DNA of 42,753 nt from Bacteroidales bacterium (lineage in GTDB: Bacteria; Bacteroidota; Bacteroidia; Bacteroidales; Bacteroidaceae). The translations under genes and the position numbers were made by a program. Under the pieces are notes generated by a model, which searched no databases, was not told the DNA's origin, and saw only the letters and a list, made by a program, of their open reading frames with translations. Position 1 is the stretch's first letter. Each line of letters starts with the position of its first letter. The stretch is from NCBI GenBank assembly GCA_004555245.1, contig SFIS01000028.1, positions 1-42,753 of the forward strand, written 5' to 3'. Of this stretch, positions 1 to 8,680 are shown in pieces.

Positions 1-81
1 ACTCTTCCGAGCCAATCTTAGAGGGGTAGCTGACAAGAAATTCTTCCTCTTCCGTATTTCCAAATTATATGCCTATCCCCA

Positions 82-492
82 CTAAATTTCTACTGACCCT
101 ATCTCGCCAAGGATGCGCATCACAAACTCCTGATACGCCTTCATGTTATGGACATATATCTTCAACAGGAAATCATAGTCGCCGGAGATATTGTAACACT
201 CCACTATCTCCGGAATATGCATGACGCTCTGCATAATCTGCGTGGCGTTGTCGAACGTATGCTGCTTCATCTTCAGATAACAGAACGCGACAAAGCCGCA
301 GTCCAGCTTCTCGGCATCCAAAACTGCCGCGTAACTCTTGATATATCCCTCCTTCTCCAAACGACGCACACGCTCGTAAACGGGCGAAACGGAGAGATTT
401 ACCTTATGCGACAGCTCCTTTACTGTCTGATGTCCGTCATTCTGCAACTCACTGAGAATACGCAAGTCGATCTCGTCTATACTGTTTGTCAT
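82..492 (-). CDS. Lrp/AsnC-family transcriptional regulator, C-terminally shortened
   Basis: A 136-residue protein with the Lrp/AsnC layout. An N-terminal helix-turn-helix lies at about residues 5-55 (IDEIDLRILSELQNDG start, then SVSPVYERVRRLEKEGYI as recognition helix and wing), followed by the RAM effector-binding domain with the conserved NISGDYDFLLKIYV stretch at about 100-115. Relatives are usually 150-160 residues and continue past this point with a strand and helix of the type 'GSLHSTFVMGEIKH'. Here the frame stops right after LGEIGSVEI, and none of the three reading frames in the remaining 81 bases restores that tail. It is probably a recent truncation or rearrangement at the window edge; whether it is still functional is unknown. 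It diverges from metY, so regulation of sulfur amino-acid genes is the likely job (inference from position). Confidence 0.88.
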   Translation of the reverse strand: MTNSIDEIDLRILSELQNDGHQTVKELSHKVNLSVSPVYERVRRLEKEGYIKSYAAVLDAEKLDCGFVAFCYLKMKQHTFDNATQIMQSVMHIPEIVECYNISGDYDFLLKIYVHNMKAYQEFVMRILGEIGSVEI

Positions 493-566
493 CGCACGAA
501 AGTATATTTTTCTGGTTAATATTGACTTTTCCCCTTTCAGGAATAAGTATTTTCTGTTTCAAGGCA

Positions 567-598
567 CAAATTTAGTAATATTTTCCGAATAATGCAAA
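567..598 (-). promoter_or_regulatory. Promoter of the Lrp-family gene
   Basis: On the minus strand there is a -7 box TAAATTTG (567-574) with TTTG (595-598) 20 bases upstream. This is the Bacteroidetes sigma-ABfr pattern TTTG-N19-21-TAnnTTTG. It gives a leader of roughly 70 nt before the regulator's ATG. Confidence 0.7.
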
Positions 599-609
599 TT
601 ATTTGGAAA
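582..609. promoter_or_regulatory. Candidate Lrp operator between divergent promoters
   Basis: A 28-bp imperfect palindrome with arms TTTCCGAATAAT and ATTATTTGGAAA (one mismatch in 12) around a 4-bp centre. It covers the -33 regions of both the leftward regulator promoter and the rightward metY promoter. The position and dyad are what an autoregulating Lrp-type protein would use. Binding is inferred, not shown. Confidence 0.5.
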
Positions 610-634
610 TAATGTGTTTTTTATTGTAACTTTG
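602..634 (+). promoter_or_regulatory. Promoter of metY
   Basis: TTTG at 602-605, 21 bases, then TAACTTTG at 627-634: a full Bacteroidetes-type promoter about 60 bases before the metY start codon. Confidence 0.75.
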
Positions 635-692
635 CACTCAGAAATGAAGGAACAAGTCAAAAAAAAAATCAACAACTAAAAATATTACCACT

Positions 693-1982
693 ATGAGCAA
701 AGAAAAGACACTTCATCTTGAGACGCTGGCCCTACATGTAGGCCAGGAGCAGGCAGACGTAGCAACAGACTCGCGTGCCGTACCTATATACCAGACCACC
801 TCCTACGTCTTCCACAACTCCCAGCATGCAGCCGACCGCTTCGGCTTGCGCGACGCCGGCAACATCTACGGCCGTCTGACAAACTCCACGCAGGACGTGT
901 TCGAGAAGCGCATTGCTGCTCTCGAAGGCGGTGTAGCCGCCCTTGCCGTAGCTTCGGGTGCGGCTGCCGTAACCTACGCCCTTCAGAATGTGCTGCAGAA
1001 CGGCGACCATGTCGTGGCTGCCGACAACCTCTACGGAGGCTCGTTCAATCTCATCACACACACACTTTCAACACAGGGCATCAGCAACACCATCGTCAAT
1101 GTCAACGACCTGGAAAGGCTGGAAGCTGCCATACAGCCCAACACGAAAGTCATTTACGCCGAAACCTTCGGCAACCCCAACTCTGACGTGACAAACCTCG
1201 ATGCCATTGCCGAGGTCGCACACAAGCACGGCGTGCTCTTCATCGTGGACAACACCTTCGCTCCGCTTATCATCCGCCCTATCGAACACGGTGCAGACAT
1301 CGTTGTACACTCTGCAACGAAATTCATCGGCGGACACGGTTCCTCGTTGGGAGGCGTCATCGTTGATTCGGGCAAATTCGACTTCAAGGCCAACGCCGAC
1401 CGCTATCCCACCATCTCCAAGCCAGACCCCTCATACCATGGTGCAGTGTTTGCTGACGTTGCCGGTGCAGCGGCATTCGTCACACGTATCCGCGCCGTCA
1501 TTCTGCGCGATACCGGAGCCACAATCTCTCCGTTCAACGCATGGATTCTCCTGCAGGGTGTAGAATCGCTGCCGCTGCGCATCGAGCGTCATGTAGCCAA
1601 CGCACTGAAGGTTGTAGATTTCCTCGCCGCCCACCCGAAAGTGAAGAGCGTCTCGCATCCCTCGCTTCCACAGCATCCTGACCATGAGCTGTACAACAAG
1701 TATTTCCCGAACGGCGGCGGCTCGATATTCACTTTCGAGATTGACGGCACACAGGAAGACGCATGGAAATTCATCGATTCTCTGAAAATCTTCTCGCTCC
1801 TCGCTAATGTGGCGGATGTGAAATCGCTCGTCATACATCCATACACCACCACCCACTCACAGATGTCGCCCGAGGAGCTCGCCGACCAACACATCACACC
1901 ATCGACAGTGCGTCTGTCAGTCGGCGTAGAGCATATCGACGACATCATCGACGACCTGAAACAGGCTTTCGACAACATTTGA
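693..1982 (+). CDS. metY: O-acetylhomoserine sulfhydrylase (aminocarboxypropyltransferase)
   Basis: A 429-residue PLP enzyme of the Cys/Met-metabolism (cystathionine gamma-synthase-like) family. It makes homocysteine from O-acetylhomoserine and sulfide, the direct sulfhydrylation route to methionine. Landmarks are YQTTSYVF near residue 33, the NIYGRLTNST segment near 57, ASGAAAV in the cofactor phosphate region, and SATKFIGGHG, where Lys210 should form the Schiff base. The length and the 'L...QD.WKFIDSL' C-terminal region fit MetY rather than MetB or MetC. The start ATG follows an A-rich leader with no Shine-Dalgarno. It diverges from the Lrp-type gene and is followed by a strong hairpin. Confidence in the exact substrate is moderate to high, because sulfhydrylases and gamma-synthases share the fold. 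Confidence 0.93.
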   Translation: MSKEKTLHLETLALHVGQEQADVATDSRAVPIYQTTSYVFHNSQHAADRFGLRDAGNIYGRLTNSTQDVFEKRIAALEGGVAALAVASGAAAVTYALQNVLQNGDHVVAADNLYGGSFNLITHTLSTQGISNTIVNVNDLERLEAAIQPNTKVIYAETFGNPNSDVTNLDAIAEVAHKHGVLFIVDNTFAPLIIRPIEHGADIVVHSATKFIGGHGSSLGGVIVDSGKFDFKANADRYPTISKPDPSYHGAVFADVAGAAAFVTRIRAVILRDTGATISPFNAWILLQGVESLPLRIERHVANALKVVDFLAAHPKVKSVSHPSLPQHPDHELYNKYFPNGGGSIFTFEIDGTQEDAWKFIDSLKIFSLLANVADVKSLVIHPYTTTHSQMSPEELADQHITPSTVRLSVGVEHIDDIIDDLKQAFDNI

Positions 1983-2013
1983 CTTACGGCGTGACACTCT
2001 CACAATACAAACG

Positions 2014-2065
2014 ACCCGCATCATTCGCAGCCCTTCTGACACGAAGGGGCATGAATGATGCGGGT
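2014..2065 (+). terminator. Terminator downstream of metY
   Basis: A perfect 13-bp stem (ACCCGCATCATTC at 2014-2026 with its complement at 2053-2065). Inside it, a shorter CCCTT/AAGGG stem can extend the hairpin. A short T-rich run (TGTCTTAT) follows. It lies 32 bases after the metY stop. Confidence 0.7.
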
Positions 2066-2075
2066 TGTCTTATAC

Positions 2076-2456
2076 ATTAGGGTGTACAGTTTGATGTACA
2101 AAAATTGAATATCCTAATTCTGAAGTTCATGTTTGTAATTGTCGCGCTATGATTTAGACGACAACAGAGACAACAGGAACAACGATCTGATTCTGAACTC
2201 TATGTTGTCTGTTGACAACAACAAAAACAACTTTTACCAGCCTAAAGGCTGGTTGCCACTTGACCCAACTTTTACGTTTATCGGGCTGAAAGCCCAACGA
2301 GCGCACAGCCCAGGGCTATGGTCAGGTTGCCCCTTCTTTAACGTTGTAATGCGCTGAAAGCGCAAAAGCGCATAGCCCAGGGTAAAGCGTCGCGACACCC
2401 TGGGTTATTTCATGTAGGTGATGGTCGCGCTGAAAGCGCAAAAGCGTAGATAACAG
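2076..2456. repeat. Degenerate dispersed palindromic element, related to 8681-8908
   Basis: It begins with ATTAGGGTGTACAGTTTG (2076-2093), the same terminal sequence that bounds the element at 8681-8908. It then carries about 90 bases not found in that copy. From 2195 to about 2318 it matches the reverse complement of 8751-8875, including the CCAGCCTAAAGGCTGG hairpin. Further palindromes follow: GGGCTGAAAGCCC, several GCGCTGAAAGCGC copies, and CCCAGGGT paired with ACCCTGGG. No second terminal repeat is visible, so the right end looks decayed. This repeat fills most of the 484-bp spacer between metY and the GHL10 gene; no protein gene is credible there. Confidence 0.75.
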
Positions 2457-2466
2457 CAGGATACTG

Positions 2467-3975
2467 TCACCTGCCTAACGGATGTGTCACCCACCACGAT
2501 CCGGGACGTACTATCTTCTGACTGCCTTTTGCTGTTGCAGGCTCCTGACGCGCCACACTCTCGTTGCAATATCTGTCTGTGGCTGTCACGGCATAATACA
2601 TCCTGCCTGTAGGAGAAGAGGTGTGTGGAACGAAGACGTCGCCGGCAGAGATGTTGGCGAGCATGAGATTGCCTGCTTCGTCCGTATCGACGGGATATGC
2701 GGGCGAGGCATATACGTTGTACGTCAGACGGTCGCCGTCGCTACGGTCTAAAGCGCCTTCCCAATGCAGCGACACCCCCTTGTCTGAACGCGACACAACG
2801 AGAGAACCGGGAGCCGACGGCGGAAGGAAAGACGACGACAAGGGGCGCAGAAGAGCTGGATAGGGGCAGAAATGGTTGCTGACGAAATCATACAGACCCT
2901 TTGTGTTGTCCGTGAAGAACTTCGATCGGAAGAGGCAGAAGCCCATATCCAACGAACGGGAGACATAGAGCTGGCGGGTGATGTCTGTGAGCTGCCAGTC
3001 TTTCTCGCGCGGATGAAGGAAATAGATGCCTAATCCCGGCACCACCTCCCTGCCATAACAGCCTTCACGCCAATCTACCACAAACGGATAGAAATGCTTC
3101 CCCTTGAAATACATCATCGGAAACTCCATATCCATCAGTCCGCATCGCATCCATTCTTTCGCATCCTGACAGACACGCGACCGGGCGTTCCAGCCACTGC
3201 TCCAGAAGCGGCGCGTGTCGTCATGCTTGCCTATCGGCGAGCAGCTCAGTCTCACCCACGGTTTCTCCTTCTTCACGGCATCGTGTATGGTGCGCACGAT
3301 GCGCGTGATGTTGCGTCTGCCCTCGTCGCCCTTCGGCATGTTGCGCATCATCTCGGGATAGCGGATATAGTCGAGATGAATGCCGTCGATGTCATAACGG
3401 CGGGCGAGGTCACGGCAATAGTCTGCAAGATATGTCGCGGTGCGGGTGTCGGCAGGATTCATGAAACCCTCGTCGCCTATGCGCATGACAAGACTTCCGT
3501 GTCTCTCTCTCAGCGTGCGGCAACCGTACGAGTTCCACTTCCCGACAGGTATCGTCACCACCCATGCGTGTATGTACATTCCACGCGCATGACATTCGTC
3601 GATGGCAAACTGCAGGGCGTCATAGCCGGGACTCTTCCCGGGCTTGCCGGACAGACAGCCGTCCCACGGCTCGTTGCCGCTCGCCTGCGTCGTGGGGAAT
3701 ATCGCGGTGGCACGTATGCGTGTCTGCAACAGCACGGTGTTGATGTTCGCATGCTGCAACTTGTCGAGTATAGAGCGCAGCTCTTGTTTCTGGCGTTCGG
3801 CAGCAGAAGGCGTGTTGGCATAGTTGTGCGGCCAGTCGATACCGCCTATCGTAGTGAGCCACACTGCCCTCACCTCATGCTTGGGCGGCGCATCGGCATT
3901 GACACTGTGCGGGAGAAAAGAGAAAGTGATTATGAACAGTGATAAAAAGAGGCGGAAAACAAGTTTTTCTGTCAC
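2467..3975 (-). CDS. Exported family-10-like glycosidase (GHL10/DUF187) with C-terminal Fn3-like domain
   Basis: About 502 residues from a GTG start at 3975. That start gives a clean signal peptide (TEKLVFRLFLSLFIITFSFL, cleaved near SVNA-D); the frame stays open upstream to 4074, but that part overlaps pepD and lacks signal-peptide character. The mature part opens with HEVRAVWLTTIGGIDWP, the hallmark of GHL10 proteins. It continues with a TIM-barrel signature including DGIHLDYIRYPE near the middle, where an acidic catalytic residue is expected. From about residue 395 (PPSAPGSLVV...YYAVTATDRYCNES) there is a fibronectin-III-like domain. The family acts on cell-envelope or external glycans, but the substrate is not predictable. 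It is translated just downstream of pepD (62-bp gap carrying a GTTGAC repeat). Confidence 0.85.
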   Translation of the reverse strand: MTEKLVFRLFLSLFIITFSFLPHSVNADAPPKHEVRAVWLTTIGGIDWPHNYANTPSAAERQKQELRSILDKLQHANINTVLLQTRIRATAIFPTTQASGNEPWDGCLSGKPGKSPGYDALQFAIDECHARGMYIHAWVVTIPVGKWNSYGCRTLRERHGSLVMRIGDEGFMNPADTRTATYLADYCRDLARRYDIDGIHLDYIRYPEMMRNMPKGDEGRRNITRIVRTIHDAVKKEKPWVRLSCSPIGKHDDTRRFWSSGWNARSRVCQDAKEWMRCGLMDMEFPMMYFKGKHFYPFVVDWREGCYGREVVPGLGIYFLHPREKDWQLTDITRQLYVSRSLDMGFCLFRSKFFTDNTKGLYDFVSNHFCPYPALLRPLSSSFLPPSAPGSLVVSRSDKGVSLHWEGALDRSDGDRLTYNVYASPAYPVDTDEAGNLMLANISAGDVFVPHTSSPTGRMYYAVTATDRYCNESVARQEPATAKGSQKIVRPGSWWVTHPLGR

Positions 3976-3993
3976 TATGTTTGTTTTATATTG

Positions 3994-4026
3994 TAGTTGA
4001 CGAGTTGATTCTCCAACTCGCCAACT
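3994..4026. repeat. GTTGAC/GTCAAC-type short spacer repeat
   Basis: TAGTTGACGAGTTGATTC followed by CCAACTCGCCAACT, in the gap between pepD and the GHL10 gene. It is one of five similar clusters in this window, all located between co-directional neighbouring genes. Confidence 0.6.
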
Positions 4027-4037
4027 AAATAAATGTA

Positions 4038-5531
4038 TCAGATATTCTTCAGTATGAGCAGCAGGTGGTCCCAAACCATCTGTACGGTAGGGATGAGCAG
4101 CCGTTCCTCCGGCGTATGCACTCCGCGCAGCGTCGGGCCCATGCTCACCATGTCAAGATTGGGATAGCGTTCAGAGAAGAGGCCGCACTCGAGGCCGGCA
4201 TGTATGCCAAGCACCTTCGGCTCCTTGCCGAAGAGCTCGCGGTAGGTCTTCACCGTCACATCCACAAGATGGCTGTTTGCACGGGGCTGCCATGCAGGAT
4301 AGCCGTCGCCCTGCTCCACCTCGGCACCGGCAAGGAGGAAGCATGATTTCACGGTGGCGGCCATGTTGGAGAGCTGGCTCATGACACACGAACGCTGTGA
4401 TGTGACAACAACAGCCTCGCTCTCTGACGTATGCACACTCGCAAGATTGCTTGACGTCTCTACCAGCCATGCCAGCTCCTCGTCCTGACACATGTTCATG
4501 ATGCCGTTGTCAACAGCCTGCAGGGCAAGCACGAGACGCTTTGTCGCCTCTGCGTCGATGACATCACGAGGCTCTGCCGATGCAAGAGTAAGCTCCTGCT
4601 TGCCCTCACTGACACGATATTCGTTCTCTACATCAGAGACATAGACATTCCAGTCGGCCTTGACATTCTCTTTCATCGAAGCCGGGACGGCAAACACCAC
4701 AGTGCCCTCACGGGGTATGGCGTTGTGAGCCTTGCCGCAGTCGAAGCCCGCGAGATAAAGAGGCATCCTGTTCATCTGCATGAAGAGGAAGCGCGTCAGA
4801 AGCTTTATGGCATTGGCGCGTTTCTTGTTAATGTCATCGCCAGAATGTCCTCCGACAAGTCCTTTCACGCCCGCCTCGAAGAAGAAGAAGCCCTGTGGCG
4901 CAGAGATGCGCGAGAACGGGAACCTCGCCGTGGTGTTGACACCTCCGGCACACGAGATAAAGAACTGTCCTTCGTCTTCCGAGTCCAGGTTGATGAGATA
5001 GTCGCCCGTCATGAATCCCGGCTTCATGCCCATCGCACCGGTCAGGCCCGTCTCCTCATCCACGGTGAAGACACATTCCAGCGGGCCGTGCTCGATGTCG
5101 TCAGCACGCAACAGTGCAAGCTCCATGGCACAGCCGATGCCGTCGTCAGCCCCAAGCGTGGTGCGGTCCGCACACAGCCATTCGCCGTCGATATATGTCT
5201 CGATAGGGTCTGTACTGAAATCAATCTCACGGCCGTGGAGGCTCTCGCAGACCATGTCCATGTGCGACTGAAGGATTACGCACGGCTTGTCCTCCATGCC
5301 GGGAGTAGCCGGCTTGCGGATGATGACATTGCCCGTCTCATCGACAACAGTGGGCAAGCCGAGCTCTTCGCCTACGCCACGAAGGTAGGCTATCATCTGC
5401 TCTTCATGTTTCGACTGACGGGGAATGCGGTTGATTTTCGCAAACTCGTCAAAGACACCACTTGCCGAAGAACAACGCTGAATATCCGCAATGTGAGAAC
5501 TGATTGCAGGATTTAATTCTTTTTTAGTCAT
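4038..5531 (-). CDS. pepD: Aminoacyl-histidine dipeptidase (M20C peptidase)
   Basis: A 497-residue cytosolic metallopeptidase that cleaves Xaa-His and other dipeptides. Metal and catalytic residues are visible: HMDMV (His90, Asp92), GADDGIG (Asp129) and DEETG (Glu159/Glu160). GGHSGDDI is present in the lid domain and the terminal metal His lies near the end (GVHTPEERL). Length and order match the PepD (beta-Ala-His dipeptidase) family without truncation. The start MTKKELNPAIS is the first ATG, after an AT-rich leader. The downstream GHL10 gene may be co-transcribed. Confidence 0.95.
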   Translation of the reverse strand: MTKKELNPAISSHIADIQRCSSASGVFDEFAKINRIPRQSKHEEQMIAYLRGVGEELGLPTVVDETGNVIIRKPATPGMEDKPCVILQSHMDMVCESLHGREIDFSTDPIETYIDGEWLCADRTTLGADDGIGCAMELALLRADDIEHGPLECVFTVDEETGLTGAMGMKPGFMTGDYLINLDSEDEGQFFISCAGGVNTTARFPFSRISAPQGFFFFEAGVKGLVGGHSGDDINKKRANAIKLLTRFLFMQMNRMPLYLAGFDCGKAHNAIPREGTVVFAVPASMKENVKADWNVYVSDVENEYRVSEGKQELTLASAEPRDVIDAEATKRLVLALQAVDNGIMNMCQDEELAWLVETSSNLASVHTSESEAVVVTSQRSCVMSQLSNMAATVKSCFLLAGAEVEQGDGYPAWQPRANSHLVDVTVKTYRELFGKEPKVLGIHAGLECGLFSERYPNLDMVSMGPTLRGVHTPEERLLIPTVQMVWDHLLLILKNI

Positions 5532-5570
5532 TATTTAAAGTATTTATAAGGTTATACGAAACTTTTTTAC

Positions 5571-5578
5571 TACCTTTG
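5571..5578 (+). promoter_or_regulatory. -7 element ahead of the small membrane protein gene
   Basis: TACCTTTG at 5571-5578 fits the Bacteroidetes -7 box. A -33 TTTG at the right distance is not clear, so the support is partial. It probably drives the run from 5620 through nth/radA. Confidence 0.45.
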
Positions 5579-5619
5579 CAGCGTTTTATTGCCACAAATA
5601 CGATGCAAAGTTAATAAAA

Positions 5620-5856
5620 ATGATTAAACTTGTCCTTTTTTCGGTGTTAATAATTGCTATATGCATAGCTTTTATATGCGTCAGAGTCTTTTCTTCTGAA
5701 AACGGGGAAATGAAATCGATGCACGTGCATGACAGCAAACACATGAAAGAACGAGGCATACACTGTGTCATCGACCAGGACAAGGAAGACCGCATCAGAG
5801 GCGAAAGAGTAAGCGGGAAACTGCACAGCAAAAAAAACGACAAACAAAACAGATAA
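5620..5856 (+). CDS. Small single-span membrane protein, conserved in Bacteroidales
   Basis: A 78-residue protein. Residues 2-24 (IKLVLFSVLIIAICIAFICV) form one transmembrane helix, followed by a short hydrophilic tail with MHVHDSKHMKERGIHCVIDQD. Similar short proteins, with a helix followed by a 'NKAM..RGI.C..' type motif, are common in Bacteroides and Prevotella (from memory), so I treat it as real despite its size. The function is unknown. It is followed 11 bases later by the Skp-like lipoprotein gene, with which it is probably transcribed. The single Cys in the tail motif could matter for redox chemistry or metal binding (speculative). Confidence 0.75.
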   Translation: MIKLVLFSVLIIAICIAFICVRVFSSENGEMKSMHVHDSKHMKERGIHCVIDQDKEDRIRGERVSGKLHSKKNDKQNR

Positions 5857-5867
5857 CAGATTTTTAT

Positions 5868-6479
5868 ATGAAGAAGAACATTATGCGCGCAGCTCTTATT
5901 GCTGCAATGACTGCCGGCATGGTTACGGCATGTGACAAATCACAGAAATCAGACACAAGCGAACCCGCAGCAAAGGCTGAAGCTCCGGCAGAGTTGAAAA
6001 TCGCATACGTCGAAGTCGATTCCATCATGACACAGTATCAGTTCTGCAAAGACTATACACAGATTCTGACAAAGAAAGGACAGAACATCGAGGCTACAAT
6101 ACAGAAGAAAGGCGAAGCACTACAGGCTGCAGCCAACAACTTCCAGCAGAAACTGCAGCAGAACGCCTACACACGCGAACAGGCACAGAACATACAGCTC
6201 AACCTGCAGAAACAGAATGCCGACCTGCAGGCTCTGCAGCAGCGGCTCTCTACAGAGTTCCAGAACGAACAGGCAAAATACAACGAGGCACTGCATGACT
6301 CTATCAACCATTTCCTCGCAAAATACAACAAGGACAAGAAATTCTCCATCATCTTCTCCAAGTCTGGCGACAACCTGCTCTATGCTGACAAGGCATACGA
6401 TGTGACAAAAGAAATCATCGCCGGACTTAACAAGGCATACAAACCCGCAGCGATAAAGAAAGAGGAGAAGAAGAAATAA
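5868..6479 (+). CDS. OmpH/Skp-like periplasmic chaperone, lipoprotein form
   Basis: A 203-residue protein with a type II signal peptide. The lipobox GMVTAC puts the lipidated Cys at residue 22. An Asp/Ser/Glu/Ala-rich linker follows, then LKIAYVEVDSIMTQY, the typical start of the Skp/OmpH fold. The middle (about 65-165) is Gln/Lys/Ala-rich coiled coil, as in Skp tentacles, and the chain ends in a Lys-rich tail. Skp-like proteins hold unfolded outer-membrane proteins; lipid anchoring is usual in the Bacteroidales versions. The gene sits between the small membrane protein and nth (13-bp gap). Confidence 0.88.
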   Translation: MKKNIMRAALIAAMTAGMVTACDKSQKSDTSEPAAKAEAPAELKIAYVEVDSIMTQYQFCKDYTQILTKKGQNIEATIQKKGEALQAAANNFQQKLQQNAYTREQAQNIQLNLQKQNADLQALQQRLSTEFQNEQAKYNEALHDSINHFLAKYNKDKKFSIIFSKSGDNLLYADKAYDVTKEIIAGLNKAYKPAAIKKEEKKK

Positions 6480-6492
6480 TCACCCCGAAGAA

Positions 6493-7128
6493 ATGACAAA
6501 GACAGAACGTCTTGAACATATTCTCAACCACTTCAACGCACAGCAGCCGGAGATAACAACCGAACTGACCTACGGTTCGACGTTCCAGCTGCTGTGCGCT
6601 GTCGTTTTGAGTGCGCAATGCACAGACAAACGCGTCAATATGGTAACACCGGCTCTCTTCAGCAGATTCCCGTCAGCAAAAGAGATGGCACAGGCAGAAG
6701 CAGGAGATATACTGGACTATATCGCAAGCGTCAGCTATCCAAATGCAAAAGCAGGGCATCTCGCCGCCATGGCAAAGAAACTGGTGGAGAACTTCGGAGG
6801 AGAAGTGCCGGAGACAATGGACGAACTGACATCGCTGCCAGGAGTAGGGAGAAAGACGGCAAACGTCATGCTCGCCGTGGCATTCGGCAAGGCTGCCATG
6901 CCCGTTGACACACACGTCTTCAGAGTCAGCCACAGACTGAAACTCGTGCCGAAGACCGCTGACACGCCGGAGAAAGTGGAGAGACACCTGACACGCCTCA
7001 TACCGGGACACCTGCTGTCAAAGGCACACCACTGGCTCCTGCTGCACGGCAGATACACCTGCACAGCACGCAAGGCCCACTGCGAGAAATGCGAGATAGC
7101 TGACTTCTGCCCTTCTAAAAACGTATGA
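6493..7128 (+). CDS. nth: Endonuclease III (DNA glycosylase/AP lyase)
   Basis: A 211-residue base-excision repair enzyme that removes oxidised pyrimidines and nicks the AP site. The helix-hairpin-helix LPGVGRKTANV holds catalytic Lys121, and Asp139 lies in MPVDTHVFRV. The C-terminus carries the 4Fe-4S cluster cysteines with the family spacing C190-x6-C197-x2-C200-x5-C206. Length is standard. It is grouped with radA 43 bases downstream, so the two DNA-repair genes are probably co-expressed. Confidence 0.97.
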   Translation: MTKTERLEHILNHFNAQQPEITTELTYGSTFQLLCAVVLSAQCTDKRVNMVTPALFSRFPSAKEMAQAEAGDILDYIASVSYPNAKAGHLAAMAKKLVENFGGEVPETMDELTSLPGVGRKTANVMLAVAFGKAAMPVDTHVFRVSHRLKLVPKTADTPEKVERHLTRLIPGHLLSKAHHWLLLHGRYTCTARKAHCEKCEIADFCPSKNV

Positions 7129-7152
7129 CAACACGTCAACACGACAACTCGC
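7129..7152. repeat. GTCAAC-type short spacer repeat
   Basis: A short cluster (CAACACGTCAACACGACAAC) in the 43-bp gap between nth and radA, resembling the spacer repeats at 3994, 15311, 17332 and 41623. Confidence 0.4.
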
Positions 7153-7171
7153 CTACATAACAACCAATTCT

Positions 7172-8596
7172 ATGGCAAAAGACAAAACAGCATACGTCTG
7201 CTCGAACTGCGGACAAGAATCAACCAAATGGATTGGGAAATGCCCAAGCTGCGGACAGTGGAACACATTCCGAGAAATACGTATTGCGGCAAACACAGGA
7301 CAGCAGGCAGCACGACACGCAGCGGGAATGTTCAGAGAAAACCGACACGACGGACTGCTGAAAGGAAACACCACACACAAGGCACAGAAACTCGGCGACA
7401 TCTCCGTCAAAGACGAGCCGCGCCTTGACATGCATGACAACGAACTGAACAGAGTGCTGGGAGGTGGACTGGTAAAAGGCTCCATCGTACTGCTCGGAGG
7501 TGAACCAGGCATCGGGAAATCTACACTCACACTGCAAACCGTCCTCGCCCTACAAGACACTGACATCCTGTATGTCAGCGGAGAAGAGAGCGCACAACAG
7601 CTGAAGTCAAGAGCTGACAGACTGTCACAACATCAGAAGGACAATTCAGACAGCGAACGCCTCTCCGTCTTGTGCGAAAACTCTCTCGAAAACATATTCG
7701 CCTGCATTGCAGAGACAAAGCCGCAGCTCGTCGTCATAGATTCAATACAGACCATCTCGACCGAAGATGTGGATTCCTCGCCGGGCTCTCTAACACAAGT
7801 GAGAGAATGTGCGGCTTCACTGCTCAGATTCGCAAAGTCAAGCGGCGTACCCGTTATCCTCATCGGACATATAACAAAAGACGGAGCCATCGCCGGACCG
7901 AAGATTCTTGAACATATCGTTGACACCGTCATACAGTTCGAGGGCGACCAGCATTACAGCTACCGCATACTGCGTTCGATAAAAAACCGTTTCGGTTCAA
8001 CATCCGAACTCGGCATATACGAAATGACGCAAAAGGGACTGCGCGAAGTGAGCAACCCGTCAGAACTACTCCTCACACAAGACCATGAAGGCATGTCAGG
8101 CATAGCCATCTCTGCTGCCATAGAAGGGGCACGCCCGTTTCTCGTCGAGACACAGGCTCTCGTCTCAACAGCAGCATACGGCACACCGCAACGCTCTACA
8201 ACAGGATTCGACCAGCGGAGACTCAATATGCTGCTCGCCGTGCTCGAGAAAAGAGTAGGATTCCGCCTCATACAGAAAGATGTATTCATAAACATCGCCG
8301 GAGGACTGCGGGTGACGGATATGGCAATAGACATCTCTGTCATCGCATCTGTCATCTCGAGCAACACCGACACTCCCATAGAAAACGGATGGTGTATGTG
8401 CGGAGAGGTCGGACTGTCAGGTGAAGTCCGTCCCGTCAACAGAATAGGACAACGGATGGGCGAAGCGGAGAAACTGGGATTCACTGACATCATCATTCCA
8501 TATTTCAACCGTAGCGCCGTCTCCGAGAAACAATACAACATACGCATCCACCCCGTAAGAAGAGTGGAAGAGGCACTGCGCCTCCTCTTCGGATAG
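7172..8596 (+). CDS. radA: DNA repair protein RadA (Sms)
   Basis: A 474-residue RecA-like ATPase that helps process recombination intermediates by branch migration. The N-terminal zinc ribbon has Cys10, Cys13, Cys24 and Cys27. Walker A is GGEPGIGKST at 109-118. The RadA-specific KNRFG motif is at 271-275. The C-terminal Lon-protease-like domain (from about 300, DVFINIAGGLRVTD...) is intact and ends normally at LRLLFG. The start follows a spacer with no Shine-Dalgarno. It is the last gene of the plus-strand run and is followed by a hairpin. Confidence 0.97.
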   Translation: MAKDKTAYVCSNCGQESTKWIGKCPSCGQWNTFREIRIAANTGQQAARHAAGMFRENRHDGLLKGNTTHKAQKLGDISVKDEPRLDMHDNELNRVLGGGLVKGSIVLLGGEPGIGKSTLTLQTVLALQDTDILYVSGEESAQQLKSRADRLSQHQKDNSDSERLSVLCENSLENIFACIAETKPQLVVIDSIQTISTEDVDSSPGSLTQVRECAASLLRFAKSSGVPVILIGHITKDGAIAGPKILEHIVDTVIQFEGDQHYSYRILRSIKNRFGSTSELGIYEMTQKGLREVSNPSELLLTQDHEGMSGIAISAAIEGARPFLVETQALVSTAAYGTPQRSTTGFDQRRLNMLLAVLEKRVGFRLIQKDVFINIAGGLRVTDMAIDISVIASVISSNTDTPIENGWCMCGEVGLSGEVRPVNRIGQRMGEAEKLGFTDIIIPYFNRSAVSEKQYNIRIHPVRRVEEALRLLFG

Positions 8597-8623
8597 AGAC
8601 AATGTTCTGCAAGAAAAAAAAAG

Positions 8624-8662
8624 GAAGCGCCCCTCACAGTTCCTGACTATGAGGGGCGCTTC
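8624..8662. terminator. Hairpin terminator after radA
   Basis: A perfect 13-bp stem (GAAGCGCCCCTCA with its complement) and 13-nt loop, 28 bases after the radA stop. A nine-A run lies just upstream, so the structure could also stop leftward transcription. Confidence 0.7.
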
Positions 8663-8680
8663 TGCTTATGAGGACATATT

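Noticed and set aside
2139..2357. 72-codon frame downstream of metY
   Set aside because: It lies entirely within the palindromic repeat region and its sequence follows the repeat.
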